DNA of 34,902 bases from contig CALNEX010000005.1 of assembly GCA_939791845.1 (NCBI GenBank), forward strand, positions 1 through 34,902. The letters are read 5' to 3'. Origin of the DNA: an uncultured Mediterranea sp. Its GTDB lineage: Bacteria; Bacteroidota; Bacteroidia; Bacteroidales; Bacteroidaceae. Under the pieces are notes generated by a model that saw nothing but the letters and a program-made list of their open reading frames with translations, did no database searches and was not told the origin of the DNA. The position numbers and the translations under genes were made by a program. Below, piece by piece: positions 1 through 8,596 of the stretch. Numbering within the stretch: position 1 is the stretch's first letter; each line of letters starts with the position of its first letter.

Positions 1-34
1 TCTTTTATATCCCAAGAAGAAGGTTATCTATTAA

Positions 35-136
35 CTTGCGAAACTTGAATTACTAACTATCAAAAAGGTATTGGTTCGGGAGGGCATTTCTTCGGAAACG
101 TCTGCCACGATGGAACCTTTTACGGGAAACAACTAA
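35..136 (+). pseudogene. 3' remnant of an undecaprenyl-phosphate sugar phosphotransferase (PglC/WcaJ-like C-terminus)
   Basis: In-frame ...LLTIKKVLVREGISSETSATMEPFTGNN* ending at TAA 134-136 resembles the conserved C-terminus of Bacteroides initiating sugar transferases; the same frame has a TAA at 32-34 and the family-typical residues are not visible upstream of LLTIKKV. Confidence 0.5.
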
Positions 137-147
137 ATTTTTGGAAT

Positions 148-756
148 ATGTATTTATACGGAGCAAGCGGACATGCCAAGGTGATCATAGATATCCTTAT
201 AGCCAATGACATACCGATAGAAGGATTGTTTGATGACAATGCATCCCTCGACCAGTTGCTTGGATATCCGGTATTCAGGCCTTCGAAGGTGAAGGGACCT
301 TTGATTATCAGCATCGGTAATAATCAAATAAGGAGGAAAATTGCTAGGCAGTTGGATGTGGCTTGGGGGATGGCGATCCATCCCACGGCCGTTATATCGG
401 AAAAGGCCGAAATTTGTGAAGGCACGGTAGTGATGCAGGGAACTGTGATACAATCGTGTGCCCGCATAGGAAGACATTGTATTATCAACACCGGAGCATC
501 GGTAGACCATGAATGTCTGATAGGAGACTTTGTACATATCTCTCCACATTCTACTCTATGTGGTAATGTACAAGTAGAAGAAGGAGCATGGATAGGTGCT
601 GGGGCTGTGGTCATTCCGGGGGTGAAGATAGGGAAATGGAGTGTAATCGGGGCTGGTGCAGTGGTAGTAACAGATGTACCAGATAGGGTTATTGCGGTTG
701 GAGTGCCGGCAAAAATCATAAGAAGCACGAATATGAACGGTGATATGTTGTCATAA
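148..756 (+). CDS. PglD/NeuD-family sugar O-/N-acetyltransferase (left-handed beta-helix)
   Basis: MYLYGASGHAKVIID N-terminus (NeuD/PglD nucleotide-sugar binding) and hexapeptide repeats (GTVIQSCARIGRHCIINTGASVDHECLIGDFVHISPHSTLCGNVQVEEGAWIGAGAVVIPGVKIG). Confidence 0.88.
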   Translation: MYLYGASGHAKVIIDILIANDIPIEGLFDDNASLDQLLGYPVFRPSKVKGPLIISIGNNQIRRKIARQLDVAWGMAIHPTAVISEKAEICEGTVVMQGTVIQSCARIGRHCIINTGASVDHECLIGDFVHISPHSTLCGNVQVEEGAWIGAGAVVIPGVKIGKWSVIGAGAVVVTDVPDRVIAVGVPAKIIRSTNMNGDMLS

Positions 757-848
757 TTTGTAATTCAGGGAGGGTAAAACCAACCTACGCAGATTAGATT
801 TATCTTATAAAAAAGTGAAAAATATGCGCTTGTTTTGTTTGAAAAGCG

Positions 849-856
849 TACCTTTG
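849..856 (+). promoter_or_regulatory. Bacteroides-type -7 box TACCTTTG
   Basis: Matches TAnnTTTG, 20 nt upstream of the ATG at 876. Confidence 0.6.
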
Positions 857-875
857 CCACATCATACCTCACTTA

Positions 876-1376
876 ATGGCAACAACAATGAAACCTTACG
901 ACGTAAATACGGTAGCCGATTATATGATTCAGCGTCTGAATGTGGACGAGGAGATGAATCTGATTAATCTCAAATTGCAGAAATTATTGTATTATCTGCA
1001 GGCATGGTCGTTGGGCATACACAAAGAGCGGTTTATGAATTGCACTTTTGAAGCTTGGGTGCATGGGCCGGTATGCAGGACGTTGTATGACCGCTTCAAG
1101 GGGGATAAGTCGTTGTATTCGTTTATTACTTCTGCTGATGTGCAGAATAAAAATCCGCAATGCTGCATTGAACCTGAAGACTTGGAATTTATCAATTTTA
1201 TTCTTGATAATTATGCGGGATTTTCGGGAACGGAATTGGAAGTGATGACGCACCGGGAAAAGCCTTGGCAGGAGGCCAGACGGGGAGTCGCGCCGTTGGA
1301 GAGATGTACAAAAGAAATTTCGGACGCATCCATGAGGGATTTTTATGGGAAAAAATGGGAGAAAATCTCTGATTGA
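876..1376 (+). CDS. Panacea-domain (DUF4065/SocA/GepA-like) protein, probable antitoxin
   Basis: YDVNTVADYMIQR...INLKLQKLLYYLQAWSLGIHKERFMNCTFEAWVHGPVCRTLYDRFK is the characteristic Panacea domain pattern. Confidence 0.8.
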   Translation: MATTMKPYDVNTVADYMIQRLNVDEEMNLINLKLQKLLYYLQAWSLGIHKERFMNCTFEAWVHGPVCRTLYDRFKGDKSLYSFITSADVQNKNPQCCIEPEDLEFINFILDNYAGFSGTELEVMTHREKPWQEARRGVAPLERCTKEISDASMRDFYGKKWEKISD

Positions 1377-1380
1377 CAGT

Positions 1381-2103
1381 ATGGGGCGGGGCAGGCGGCT
1401 GACTGAAGAAAAGCCGAAGGCTGCATCGCTTATTGCCGCGACGGATCAGAAGGGGCTTCCTTTCTTGACGTTCTCATTCAGGTATTGTTCCCAACAAGAT
1501 TATTTTGGCATAGCGGGACAAGATGCCGCGTGGTTTGCCAACTTGCAGGACCGCTTGAAGGATTTGAGCGGAAAGACGGGTGCCATTGTTGAAGACACGA
1601 AAGCCGTGCAGGATTATCGGCTTCATCCCATAAACTGGGACAAATCACCGATTGGAATCGAAGATTTGAAGTCAATTCCGGAGGTGTTGAGGAATGCGGC
1701 GGAAGATGACTTTTTCTGGCAATTCCAATTGTCGAAAGGAACGGGAAGGGTTGTCGGCTTTTTCAATGAAGAGATGACGGTCTTCTATATTGTATTGTTG
1801 GATCCCAAGCATAATATTCAACCCTCGAAAGATTTTGGTTATCAGGTGGATGATACGGAAGTCGCTTTGACGGAATATGAGCGTGTGCAGATGTCTATCG
1901 CTGCTGCGGAAGATTTGAGGCATCAATGTAAATATGTGTCAGATTGCCCGTTGACGGATTTGCAGAATGAATATATCCGTTCGGATGTCTTTTTTGCTTG
2001 CTTGGATAATGATTTGAAGGAAACTTATGCGGATTTGATGCGACAGGGTGTGTTCCAAGAGCGATTCAAGGATTTCCTGTTGAATGAATTTATGTCCGAT
2101 TAG
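1381..2103 (+). CDS. Hypothetical protein, putative toxin partner of the Panacea-domain protein
   Basis: In-frame ATG at 1381 lies 4 nt after the stop of the Panacea gene (the ORF-track start at 1345 would overlap it); contains HPINWDKSPI ... FFWQFQLSKGTGRVVGFFNEEMTVFYIVLLDPKHNIQPSK; translationally coupled arrangement. Confidence 0.6.
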   Translation: MGRGRRLTEEKPKAASLIAATDQKGLPFLTFSFRYCSQQDYFGIAGQDAAWFANLQDRLKDLSGKTGAIVEDTKAVQDYRLHPINWDKSPIGIEDLKSIPEVLRNAAEDDFFWQFQLSKGTGRVVGFFNEEMTVFYIVLLDPKHNIQPSKDFGYQVDDTEVALTEYERVQMSIAAAEDLRHQCKYVSDCPLTDLQNEYIRSDVFFACLDNDLKETYADLMRQGVFQERFKDFLLNEFMSD

Positions 2104-2295
2104 GAGATTAATTCCCCATTTCCTTCGGAGAAATGCATCATTCTCCTAAAACTTCGATCGGAAAAATGTTGTTTTTAGTGCCAAAGTTCGGTCGGAAGTG
2201 TGTTTTCCAATGTATAAATACCACTTTCCCGAAGTCCCTCTTTTGCTTGCTGAACACCTACTTTACGCCGCTAAAGTCCCTCTCTACGCCAGTCA

Positions 2296-3504
2296 TCAGA
2301 ATCCAGTCAGGAACTCCCGTATCGGATAGATGCGGATGCCCTCGTGACTGTTTCCAGAAAATCCGTCCGCGGTAACTACGAATTTGGGATAGTTGTCCGG
2401 TATCTTGAGCAGGTTGCCGAACTCGCGCTGTGCAGTGGATTCGTCATCTATACGGAGGGCTACCTGGACATAAATCCGTTCGTTTTCTTTTTCACCTACA
2501 AAATCAATCTCTTGGTTGCCCCAATTGCCTACCTTGACCGTATAACCTCGATAAAGCAGGTGGTTGTAGACAAGGTTTTCCAATAGTTTGGCTCGGTCCG
2601 TCTGACGATAACCGATGATGACATTGCGTATGCCCAAGTTTTCAAAATAGTATTTTTCACCGATTTCAAAGATGCGCTTGCCTATCAGGTCATATCTTTC
2701 TACCCGATGAATCAAGAAAGCATTGCCGAGGTACTGCGTGTAGCTTAGTATCTGATTGACTGAAATAGGGGTGTGCTGGGATTTCAGATAGTCGCTGATA
2801 TTTTTGGCGGAAAAGAGATTCCCGATGTTTTCGGACAAGAAGCGGATGAGGCGTTCCAGAAAATCCGTGTTCCGCAGGTTGTAGCGGCTGACTACATCAC
2901 GGAACACGATGGTGGAATAGACACTTTTCAGATATTCATTGGCCACTTCATCGGTGAGCGTCAAGTTGGTCAAATAGGGGAGGCCGCCGTATCGACTGTA
3001 CAGTTCGAGGCTGGCATCTTCGTCCTTTAAATGATGAAAACTTAGAAATTCCGGGTATGACAAGCTGTAGACATTGAATGCAATGTATCGACCGCTCAGG
3101 TAGGTAGCCAGTTCTCCTGAGAGCATTTTGGCATTGCTGCCTGTCAGGTAGAGGTCGTTTGTCGTTGACAGTAACAAGGAACGTATGGCCTTTTCGAACT
3201 GAGGGATTTCTTGTATTTCGTCTATGAAGATGTAGTTGTAGCCGGTTGCGCAAAGCAGGGAAGTAATGTGGGCATGCAGGTCTTCCACCGTATGGATATG
3301 GCTGAAAGCAAAGTCTTCCATATTAATATAGATGATATTGGCATCCGGTTCTTCTTCAAGAATATGCTTCATTAATTGGAAAAGCAGGAAGCTTTTTCCG
3401 ACGCGTCTTTGCCCGACCAATACTTTGGTTATGTTTTTCCGGATAAATGGTTTGATTCTTTCCAAATAACCTTTCCTTTCGATAAGTGTGTGGGGTAGCT
3501 GCAT
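2296..3504 (-). CDS. AAA_14 / DUF4143 family ATPase
   Basis: VLVGQRRVGKSFLLFQLM (Walker A), NYIFIDEIQEIPQFEKAIRSLL (Walker B), LTGSNAKMLSGELATYLSGRYIAFNVYSLSYPEF, C-terminal DUF4143 nuclease-like ENLVYNHLLYRGYTVKVGNWGNQEIDFVGEKENERIYVQVALRI. Confidence 0.9.
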   Translation of the reverse strand: MQLPHTLIERKGYLERIKPFIRKNITKVLVGQRRVGKSFLLFQLMKHILEEEPDANIIYINMEDFAFSHIHTVEDLHAHITSLLCATGYNYIFIDEIQEIPQFEKAIRSLLLSTTNDLYLTGSNAKMLSGELATYLSGRYIAFNVYSLSYPEFLSFHHLKDEDASLELYSRYGGLPYLTNLTLTDEVANEYLKSVYSTIVFRDVVSRYNLRNTDFLERLIRFLSENIGNLFSAKNISDYLKSQHTPISVNQILSYTQYLGNAFLIHRVERYDLIGKRIFEIGEKYYFENLGIRNVIIGYRQTDRAKLLENLVYNHLLYRGYTVKVGNWGNQEIDFVGEKENERIYVQVALRIDDESTAQREFGNLLKIPDNYPKFVVTADGFSGNSHEGIRIYPIREFLTGF

Positions 3505-3513
3505 ACAGTCTAG

Positions 3514-3613
3514 AGTTTTAATTATACTTCAAATTTTACGCAAATATACGAAAAGTTTTAATCATACTTCAAACTTTCCGTGGAAATCTGGAAAGTTTTA
3601 ATCATACTTCAAA
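3514..3613. repeat. Three direct copies of AGTTTTAATYATACTTCAAA at exact 40-bp spacing
   Basis: Copies at 3514-3533, 3554-3573, 3594-3613 (one C/T difference in copy 1), upstream of the AAA ATPase start. Confidence 0.95.
3541..3573 (-). promoter_or_regulatory. Promoter of the AAA ATPase: -7 TATATTTG (3541-3548) and -33 TTTG (3570-3573)
   Basis: On the minus strand TTTG-N21-TATATTTG fits the Bacteroides sigma-ABfr consensus; the -33 TTTG lies inside repeat copy 2. Confidence 0.65.
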
Positions 3614-3646
3614 CAGCAAGAGAATTTCTAATAAATATAAAAACAA

Positions 3647-4888
3647 ATGGATAAACGAATTTACCTGTGCCTTGCCCACATGAGCGGCAATGAACAGAAG
3701 TATATCCAGGAGGCTTTCGACACGAACTGGGTGGTGCCCCTTGGTCCGAACGTGAATGCCTTTGAGGAAGAGTTGGAACAGTTTGTGGGACAGCGCAAGA
3801 AAGTGGTGGCCTTGTCCGCCGGCACGGCGGCGGTGCACCTGGCCTTGATTGCCTGCGGCGTGAAGGCCGGTGACGAGGTGTTGGTGCAGAGCTTCACGTT
3901 CTGCGCTTCTTCGCATCCGGTGACGTACCTGGGGGCCACGCCTGTGTTTGTAGATTCGGAAGTGGAGACCTGGAACATGGATCCAGAGCTGCTGGAGCGG
4001 GCCATTGTGGACCGTATGGAGAAAACGGGCAGGAAGCCGAAGGCCATTGTTCCGGTGTATCTGTACGGGATGCCCGGGAAGATAGAGGAAATCATGCGAG
4101 TGGCCAATAAGTACGACATCCCTGTGATAGAGGACGCAGCAGAAGGGCTGGGCAGTCGTTATGACGGGCAGGTGTGCGGCACGTTCGGACGGTATGGCGT
4201 GCTGTCTTTCAACGGTAACAAAATGATAACGACCTCCGGAGGCGGTGCGCTGATTTGTCCGGATGAGGAGACGAAGCGGAAGGTCATGTTTTATGCCACG
4301 CAGGCGCGGGAATCCTATCCGTATTACCAGCACGAGGAGATTGGCTACAACTACCGGCTGAGCAATATCTGTGCGGGCATCGGGCGCGGCCAAATGACGG
4401 TGCTGGACGAACATATCGCACACCACAAACATATACAGGCACTTTACAAAGAACTGCTCAAAGAAGTTGGCGGGATTACAATCCATGAGAATCCTTCAAC
4501 CCGCCACGACAGCAATTATTGGTTAGTCACCATCTTGCTCGATTCTGGACTTCACGTAAAAGGAGATGAACATGCCTATGAAAGCACGATACATGGTGCA
4601 GTGGGAGGAGCCTCCGGTGTGACCCACACAGTTTCCAATCCGCATACAACCTGCGAACCACATGCAAACGTGGAAGCCATGCGCATGGCCTTGGATGCAG
4701 CAGGCATAGAGTCCCGCCCGTTGTGGAAACCGATGCACCTGCAACCAGTGTATAAAAATAATCCTTGCTACACAGTTGGAACTTCGGAATGGTTATTCAA
4801 AAGAGGATTATGCCTGCCGGCCGGACCCTGCGTCACCGACCAAGACGTGGAGTACATTGTGCAAACCATCAAAGATTGTATTCTATAA
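3647..4888 (+). CDS. DegT/DnrJ/EryC1/StrS family PLP-dependent sugar aminotransferase (PglE-like)
   Basis: NWVVPLGPNVNAFEEEL, ALSAGTAAVHLALIACGVKAGDEVLVQSFTFCAS, VPVYLYGMPG, EDAAEGLGSRYDG..GTFGRYGVLSFNGNKMITTSGGGAL, YNYRLSNICAGIGRGQM, SRPLWKPMHLQPVY. Confidence 0.92.
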   Translation: MDKRIYLCLAHMSGNEQKYIQEAFDTNWVVPLGPNVNAFEEELEQFVGQRKKVVALSAGTAAVHLALIACGVKAGDEVLVQSFTFCASSHPVTYLGATPVFVDSEVETWNMDPELLERAIVDRMEKTGRKPKAIVPVYLYGMPGKIEEIMRVANKYDIPVIEDAAEGLGSRYDGQVCGTFGRYGVLSFNGNKMITTSGGGALICPDEETKRKVMFYATQARESYPYYQHEEIGYNYRLSNICAGIGRGQMTVLDEHIAHHKHIQALYKELLKEVGGITIHENPSTRHDSNYWLVTILLDSGLHVKGDEHAYESTIHGAVGGASGVTHTVSNPHTTCEPHANVEAMRMALDAAGIESRPLWKPMHLQPVYKNNPCYTVGTSEWLFKRGLCLPAGPCVTDQDVEYIVQTIKDCIL

Positions 4889-4902
4889 ATAAGGATAAGC
4901 CA

Positions 4903-6813
4903 ATGATTTCAAACATCTCAAACTGGTATTTTTCCAAAAGGGCACTTCCTTTCTGGGTCATCCTCCTATTGGATTGCCTGATAGTGCTGGGAGCGGACTT
5001 CTTTGTTTATGCGCTCAACAACGGAGCCTTGCAGACTCTTCAGGATTTTGGACTATTGGCAGGGACTTTCAGCTTCTATCTTGTTTTTTATGTGGCAGGA
5101 TTCAGGCTGTTCCACACCTATTCGGGCATCATCCGTTATTCTTCCTTTGTGGATTTGCAACGGACAGGCTTTGCCATGCTCACCGGGCTGGCATTGATCA
5201 TGGTGGTGAAATATGTTTTCCATTCAGACCGCTGGCTCATGGAGATACGCATGAGGGACATCGGACTTGCCGCCTTGCTGGCGACCCTGTTGATATGGGC
5301 CGTGCGTGTCCTGGTGAAATTCCTGTATGACTCCGTTTTCCATCAGAAACAGGCCAAGCGTGTCTTTATCTATGGGGTGAAGGCCGGCGGCGTGGGATTG
5401 GCCAAAAGCATCCGTAACCAAGATGCTTCCGCGTTTACCCTTGCGGGATTCGTGTCGGACGAATCGGACATGACCAGCCGATACCTGATGGGCGTACGGG
5501 TGTACCCGAATGATGACAACTTGATGAAAGAAATGAAACGACTACGCGCAAAGGTTTTGTTGGTATCTCCGCTGAAGAATGATGCCATCCGGAATAATCC
5601 GGCCATGGTGGACCTGTTGGCAGAGGCAGGCATCAAGATATACATGGCTACCGGTATGCAGGAATGGGACGGGAAAAGTGACCTAAGCCACACACAGCTG
5701 AAGGAAGTGGAAATAGAGGACTTGCTGCCCCGTGAAAAAATAGAAATCAACCTGGATTCAGTCAAAGAATTGCTGACACACAAAGTCATCATGATTACCG
5801 GAGCTGCGGGGAGCATCGGCAGTGAAATCGTGCGGCAAGTGGCTCAGTTCAGTCCCCGGAGACTGATGTTGATAGACCAGGCAGAAACCCCGCTGCATGA
5901 CATCCGTCTGATGATGGCGAAGCAATGGCCTGACATAGAGGCGCAAACCATCGTTGGAGACATCTGCATGAAGGAACGGATGGAGGAACTCTTTGCGGAA
6001 AGCAGGCCGGACTACGTATTCCACGCGGCGGCCTACAAGCATGTGCCGATGATGGAAAACAATCCGGGAGAAAGCATTCGGAACAATGTGGACGGCACGA
6101 GAATCATTGCAGACTTATCCGTGAAATACGGTGTGAAGAAATTTGTCATGGTGTCTACAGACAAAGCGGTGAACCCGACCAACGTGATGGGGTGCTCCAA
6201 GCGCATCTGCGAGATTTATGTGCAGAGTCTGGACAAGGCCATCAAGGATGGTAAGGTGCAGGGAGTAACCCAATTCGTGACTACCCGTTTCGGGAATGTG
6301 TTGGGTTCAAATGGTTCTGTCATTCCTTTGTTCAAGGAACAAATCAAGCATGGAGGCCCGGTGACAGTGACCCACAAGGACATTGTGCGCTATTTCATGT
6401 TGATACCCGAAGCCTGCAAGCTGGTGCTGGAAGCGGGAACCATGGGGAATGGCGGTGAAATCTTTGTGTTCGACATGGGGAATCCCGTAAAAATCATTGA
6501 CCTTGCCCAGCGAATGATTCAGCTGAGCGGAGCCAAGGATGTAGAGATACAAATCACCGGTTTACGCGATGGAGAGAAACTCTATGAAGAAGTGCTGAAT
6601 GAAAAAGAAAACACGCAGCCTACGTTTCACCCCAAAATCAAAATCGCCAAGGTGCGGGAATATGATTACGAGGATGCCTGTCGACAAGTGAATGCACTGG
6701 TAAAAGCCAGCGTGACGGAAAGCGACTTGGAAATCGTGAAACGAATGAAAGACATGGTGCCGGAATTCAAGAGCCAACATTCCGTTTATGAAGTGCTTGA
6801 TAAAGTTGATTGA
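4903..6813 (+). CDS. CapD/FlaA1/PglF-like membrane-anchored nucleoside-diphosphate-sugar 4,6-dehydratase
   Basis: In-frame ATG at 4903 (MISNISNWYFSKRALPFWVILLLDC); transmembrane N-terminus; HKVIMITGAAGSIGSEIVRQ, HAAAYKHVPMMENNPGESIRNNVDGT, FVMVSTDKAVNPTNVMGCSKR, TTRFGNVLGSNGSVIPLF. Confidence 0.92.
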   Translation: MISNISNWYFSKRALPFWVILLLDCLIVLGADFFVYALNNGALQTLQDFGLLAGTFSFYLVFYVAGFRLFHTYSGIIRYSSFVDLQRTGFAMLTGLALIMVVKYVFHSDRWLMEIRMRDIGLAALLATLLIWAVRVLVKFLYDSVFHQKQAKRVFIYGVKAGGVGLAKSIRNQDASAFTLAGFVSDESDMTSRYLMGVRVYPNDDNLMKEMKRLRAKVLLVSPLKNDAIRNNPAMVDLLAEAGIKIYMATGMQEWDGKSDLSHTQLKEVEIEDLLPREKIEINLDSVKELLTHKVIMITGAAGSIGSEIVRQVAQFSPRRLMLIDQAETPLHDIRLMMAKQWPDIEAQTIVGDICMKERMEELFAESRPDYVFHAAAYKHVPMMENNPGESIRNNVDGTRIIADLSVKYGVKKFVMVSTDKAVNPTNVMGCSKRICEIYVQSLDKAIKDGKVQGVTQFVTTRFGNVLGSNGSVIPLFKEQIKHGGPVTVTHKDIVRYFMLIPEACKLVLEAGTMGNGGEIFVFDMGNPVKIIDLAQRMIQLSGAKDVEIQITGLRDGEKLYEEVLNEKENTQPTFHPKIKIAKVREYDYEDACRQVNALVKASVTESDLEIVKRMKDMVPEFKSQHSVYEVLDKVD

Positions 6814-6855
6814 TACGAGCATCCGGTAGACTACAGCTTTTAAATTTTTATATAT

Positions 6856-6904
6856 AACAATAGCGACTGTTACTATAGACTCAATAGTGGCAGTCGCTAT
6901 TGTT
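6856..6904 (+). terminator. Intrinsic-terminator-like hairpin after the CapD-like gene
   Basis: AACAATAGCGACTGTTACTAT / loop AGACTCA / ATAGTGGCAGTCGCTATTGTT: about 21-bp stem (two G-U) followed by T-rich sequence. Confidence 0.85.
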
Positions 6905-7000
6905 TTGTTGTAACTATATGTGCTTGCAGTCTTTTATCGGATTATGTTGCTCTATAAAGATGTTTGCCCATCAGACAGCCGTAATTTGCAGGGAAAGTCC

Positions 7001-7008
7001 TATATTTG
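7001..7008 (+). promoter_or_regulatory. -7 box TATATTTG for the cobUTSC operon
   Basis: TAnnTTTG 21 nt upstream of the cobU ATG. Confidence 0.6.
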
Positions 7009-7029
7009 CATCCTTGAATTGCAAAAAAC

Positions 7030-7554
7030 ATGAAGCGAATTATTCTCATCACCGGAGGAGCCCGCTCGGGCAAGAGCACGTATGCCGAGCAGTTGGCACT
7101 TGCTTTGTCTCCTTGTCCTGTTTACATGGCCACCGCGCGCATTTGGGATGAAGATTTCCGAGAGCGTGTCCGTCGCCATCAGGCACGCCGCGGGCCGGAG
7201 TGGACAAACATAGAGGAAGAGAAATACTTGAGTCGCCACAATCTGGCGGACCGGGTTGTATTGGTGGACTGCGTGACACTGTGGTGTACCAACTTCTTCT
7301 TCGATTTAGATAGCGATATTGACCGTGCCCTGGAGGCCGCGAAACAGGAATTTGATGCATTTACCCGCCAGGAAGCCACGTTCATCTTTGTCACCAATGA
7401 GATAGGTCTTGGCGGTACGTCGGACAATGAGTTACAGCGGAAGTTTACCGACTTGTTAGGGTGGATGAACCAGTATATTGCGGCTTGTGCGGACGAAGTG
7501 GTACTGATGGTGTCCGGCATTCCATTGACCATAAAAAATGATAGAATAGTATGA
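7030..7554 (+). CDS. cobU: Bifunctional adenosylcobinamide kinase/adenosylcobinamide-phosphate guanylyltransferase
   Basis: [24 protein letters not shown]-loop, [44 protein letters not shown]. Confidence 0.93.
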   Translation: MKRIILITGGARSGKSTYAEQLALALSPCPVYMATARIWDEDFRERVRRHQARRGPEWTNIEEEKYLSRHNLADRVVLVDCVTLWCTNFFFDLDSDIDRALEAAKQEFDAFTRQEATFIFVTNEIGLGGTSDNELQRKFTDLLGWMNQYIAACADEVVLMVSGIPLTIKNDRIV

Positions 7555-8591
7555 TACAGACATTTCACATTACTCCTCTTGACCAGCAGTTGCGCCCTTT
7601 GCTGCAGGAGAAGATAGACAATCTGACCAAGCCGAAAGGCTCTTTGGGACGCTTGGAAGAAGTGGCCCTGCAAGTAGGATTGATTCAACAAAGCTTGTCG
7701 CCTGTGTTGCAGCATCCGCAAAATATCATTTTTGCGGCTGATCATGGCATTGAGGAAGAAGGAGTCAGCGTGTCGCCACGCGATGTCACTTGGCAGCAGA
7801 CCTTGAATTTCCTCAATGGCGGAGCCGGGATCAATTTCCTTTGCCGCCAGCATGGCTTTGCCTTGAAAGTGGTGGATGCAGGGGTGGACCACGACTTGCC
7901 GTATGAGCGGGGCATTATCAATAAGAAGGTGCGTCGGGGTAGTCGGGATTTCCTGCACGAAGCTGCTCTGACTGAGGAAGAAGTGTCGCAGTGCATGACG
8001 TATGGGAGCGAGGTGGTAAGGCTGTGTCGTGAAGAGGGGAGCAACGTATTGAGCTTCGGGGAGATGGGCATTGGAAACACCTCCCCGTCTTCTGTCTGGA
8101 TGCATCTGTTTACCGGAATTCCTCTGGAGCAATGTCTGGGGGCGGGCAGTGGTTTGGATAGTGCGGGTATCCGCCATAAGTACGAAGTACTGAGGAAAGC
8201 CGTGGCACATTATGCGGGTGACGGGTCTCCTCTTGACATCATGCGTCATTTCGGCGGGCTGGAGATGGTAATGGCGGTAGGAGCCATGCTTCAGGCAGCG
8301 GAACTGAAGATGCTCATCCTGGTAGATGGATTTATCATGACAAACTGTATGCTGGCCGCCTCCCGGCTTTATCCGGAGGTGCTGGAGTATGCCATCTTCG
8401 GTCACCAAGGCGACGAGTCGGGACACAAATTATTGTTGGATTGGATGCATGCCCGTCCTTTGCTCAACCTTGGATTGCGCTTGGGCGAAGGTTCCGGGGC
8501 AGTCTGTGCCTATCCGATAGTGGATTCGGCCGTGCGGATGATCAATGAAATGGACAGCTTCTCCCACGCGGAAATAACCAAATACTTCTGA
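7551..8591 (+). CDS. cobT: Nicotinate-nucleotide--dimethylbenzimidazole phosphoribosyltransferase
   Basis: [79 protein letters not shown]. Confidence 0.95.
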   Translation: MIQTFHITPLDQQLRPLLQEKIDNLTKPKGSLGRLEEVALQVGLIQQSLSPVLQHPQNIIFAADHGIEEEGVSVSPRDVTWQQTLNFLNGGAGINFLCRQHGFALKVVDAGVDHDLPYERGIINKKVRRGSRDFLHEAALTEEEVSQCMTYGSEVVRLCREEGSNVLSFGEMGIGNTSPSSVWMHLFTGIPLEQCLGAGSGLDSAGIRHKYEVLRKAVAHYAGDGSPLDIMRHFGGLEMVMAVGAMLQAAELKMLILVDGFIMTNCMLAASRLYPEVLEYAIFGHQGDESGHKLLLDWMHARPLLNLGLRLGEGSGAVCAYPIVDSAVRMINEMDSFSHAEITKYF

Positions 8592-8596
8592 CCCCG

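Noticed and set aside
2133-2295. Similar stretches AAACTTCGATCGGAAAAATG and AAAGTTCGGTCGGAAGTGTG, and AAGTCCCTCT twice
   Set aside because: Short, imperfect and without structure; could be degenerate intergenic sequence between convergent genes.
3602-4486. 294-aa minus-strand ORF opposite the DegT aminotransferase
   Set aside because: Antisense shadow of a conserved gene.
6905-7029. Cobalamin riboswitch upstream of cobU
   Set aside because: No B12-box-like GCCACTG in the leader and the TATATTTG box is only 21 nt from the ATG.
7179-8426. 415-aa minus-strand ORF opposite cobU/cobT
   Set aside because: Antisense to clearly conserved enzymes; low-complexity, no recognizable domain.
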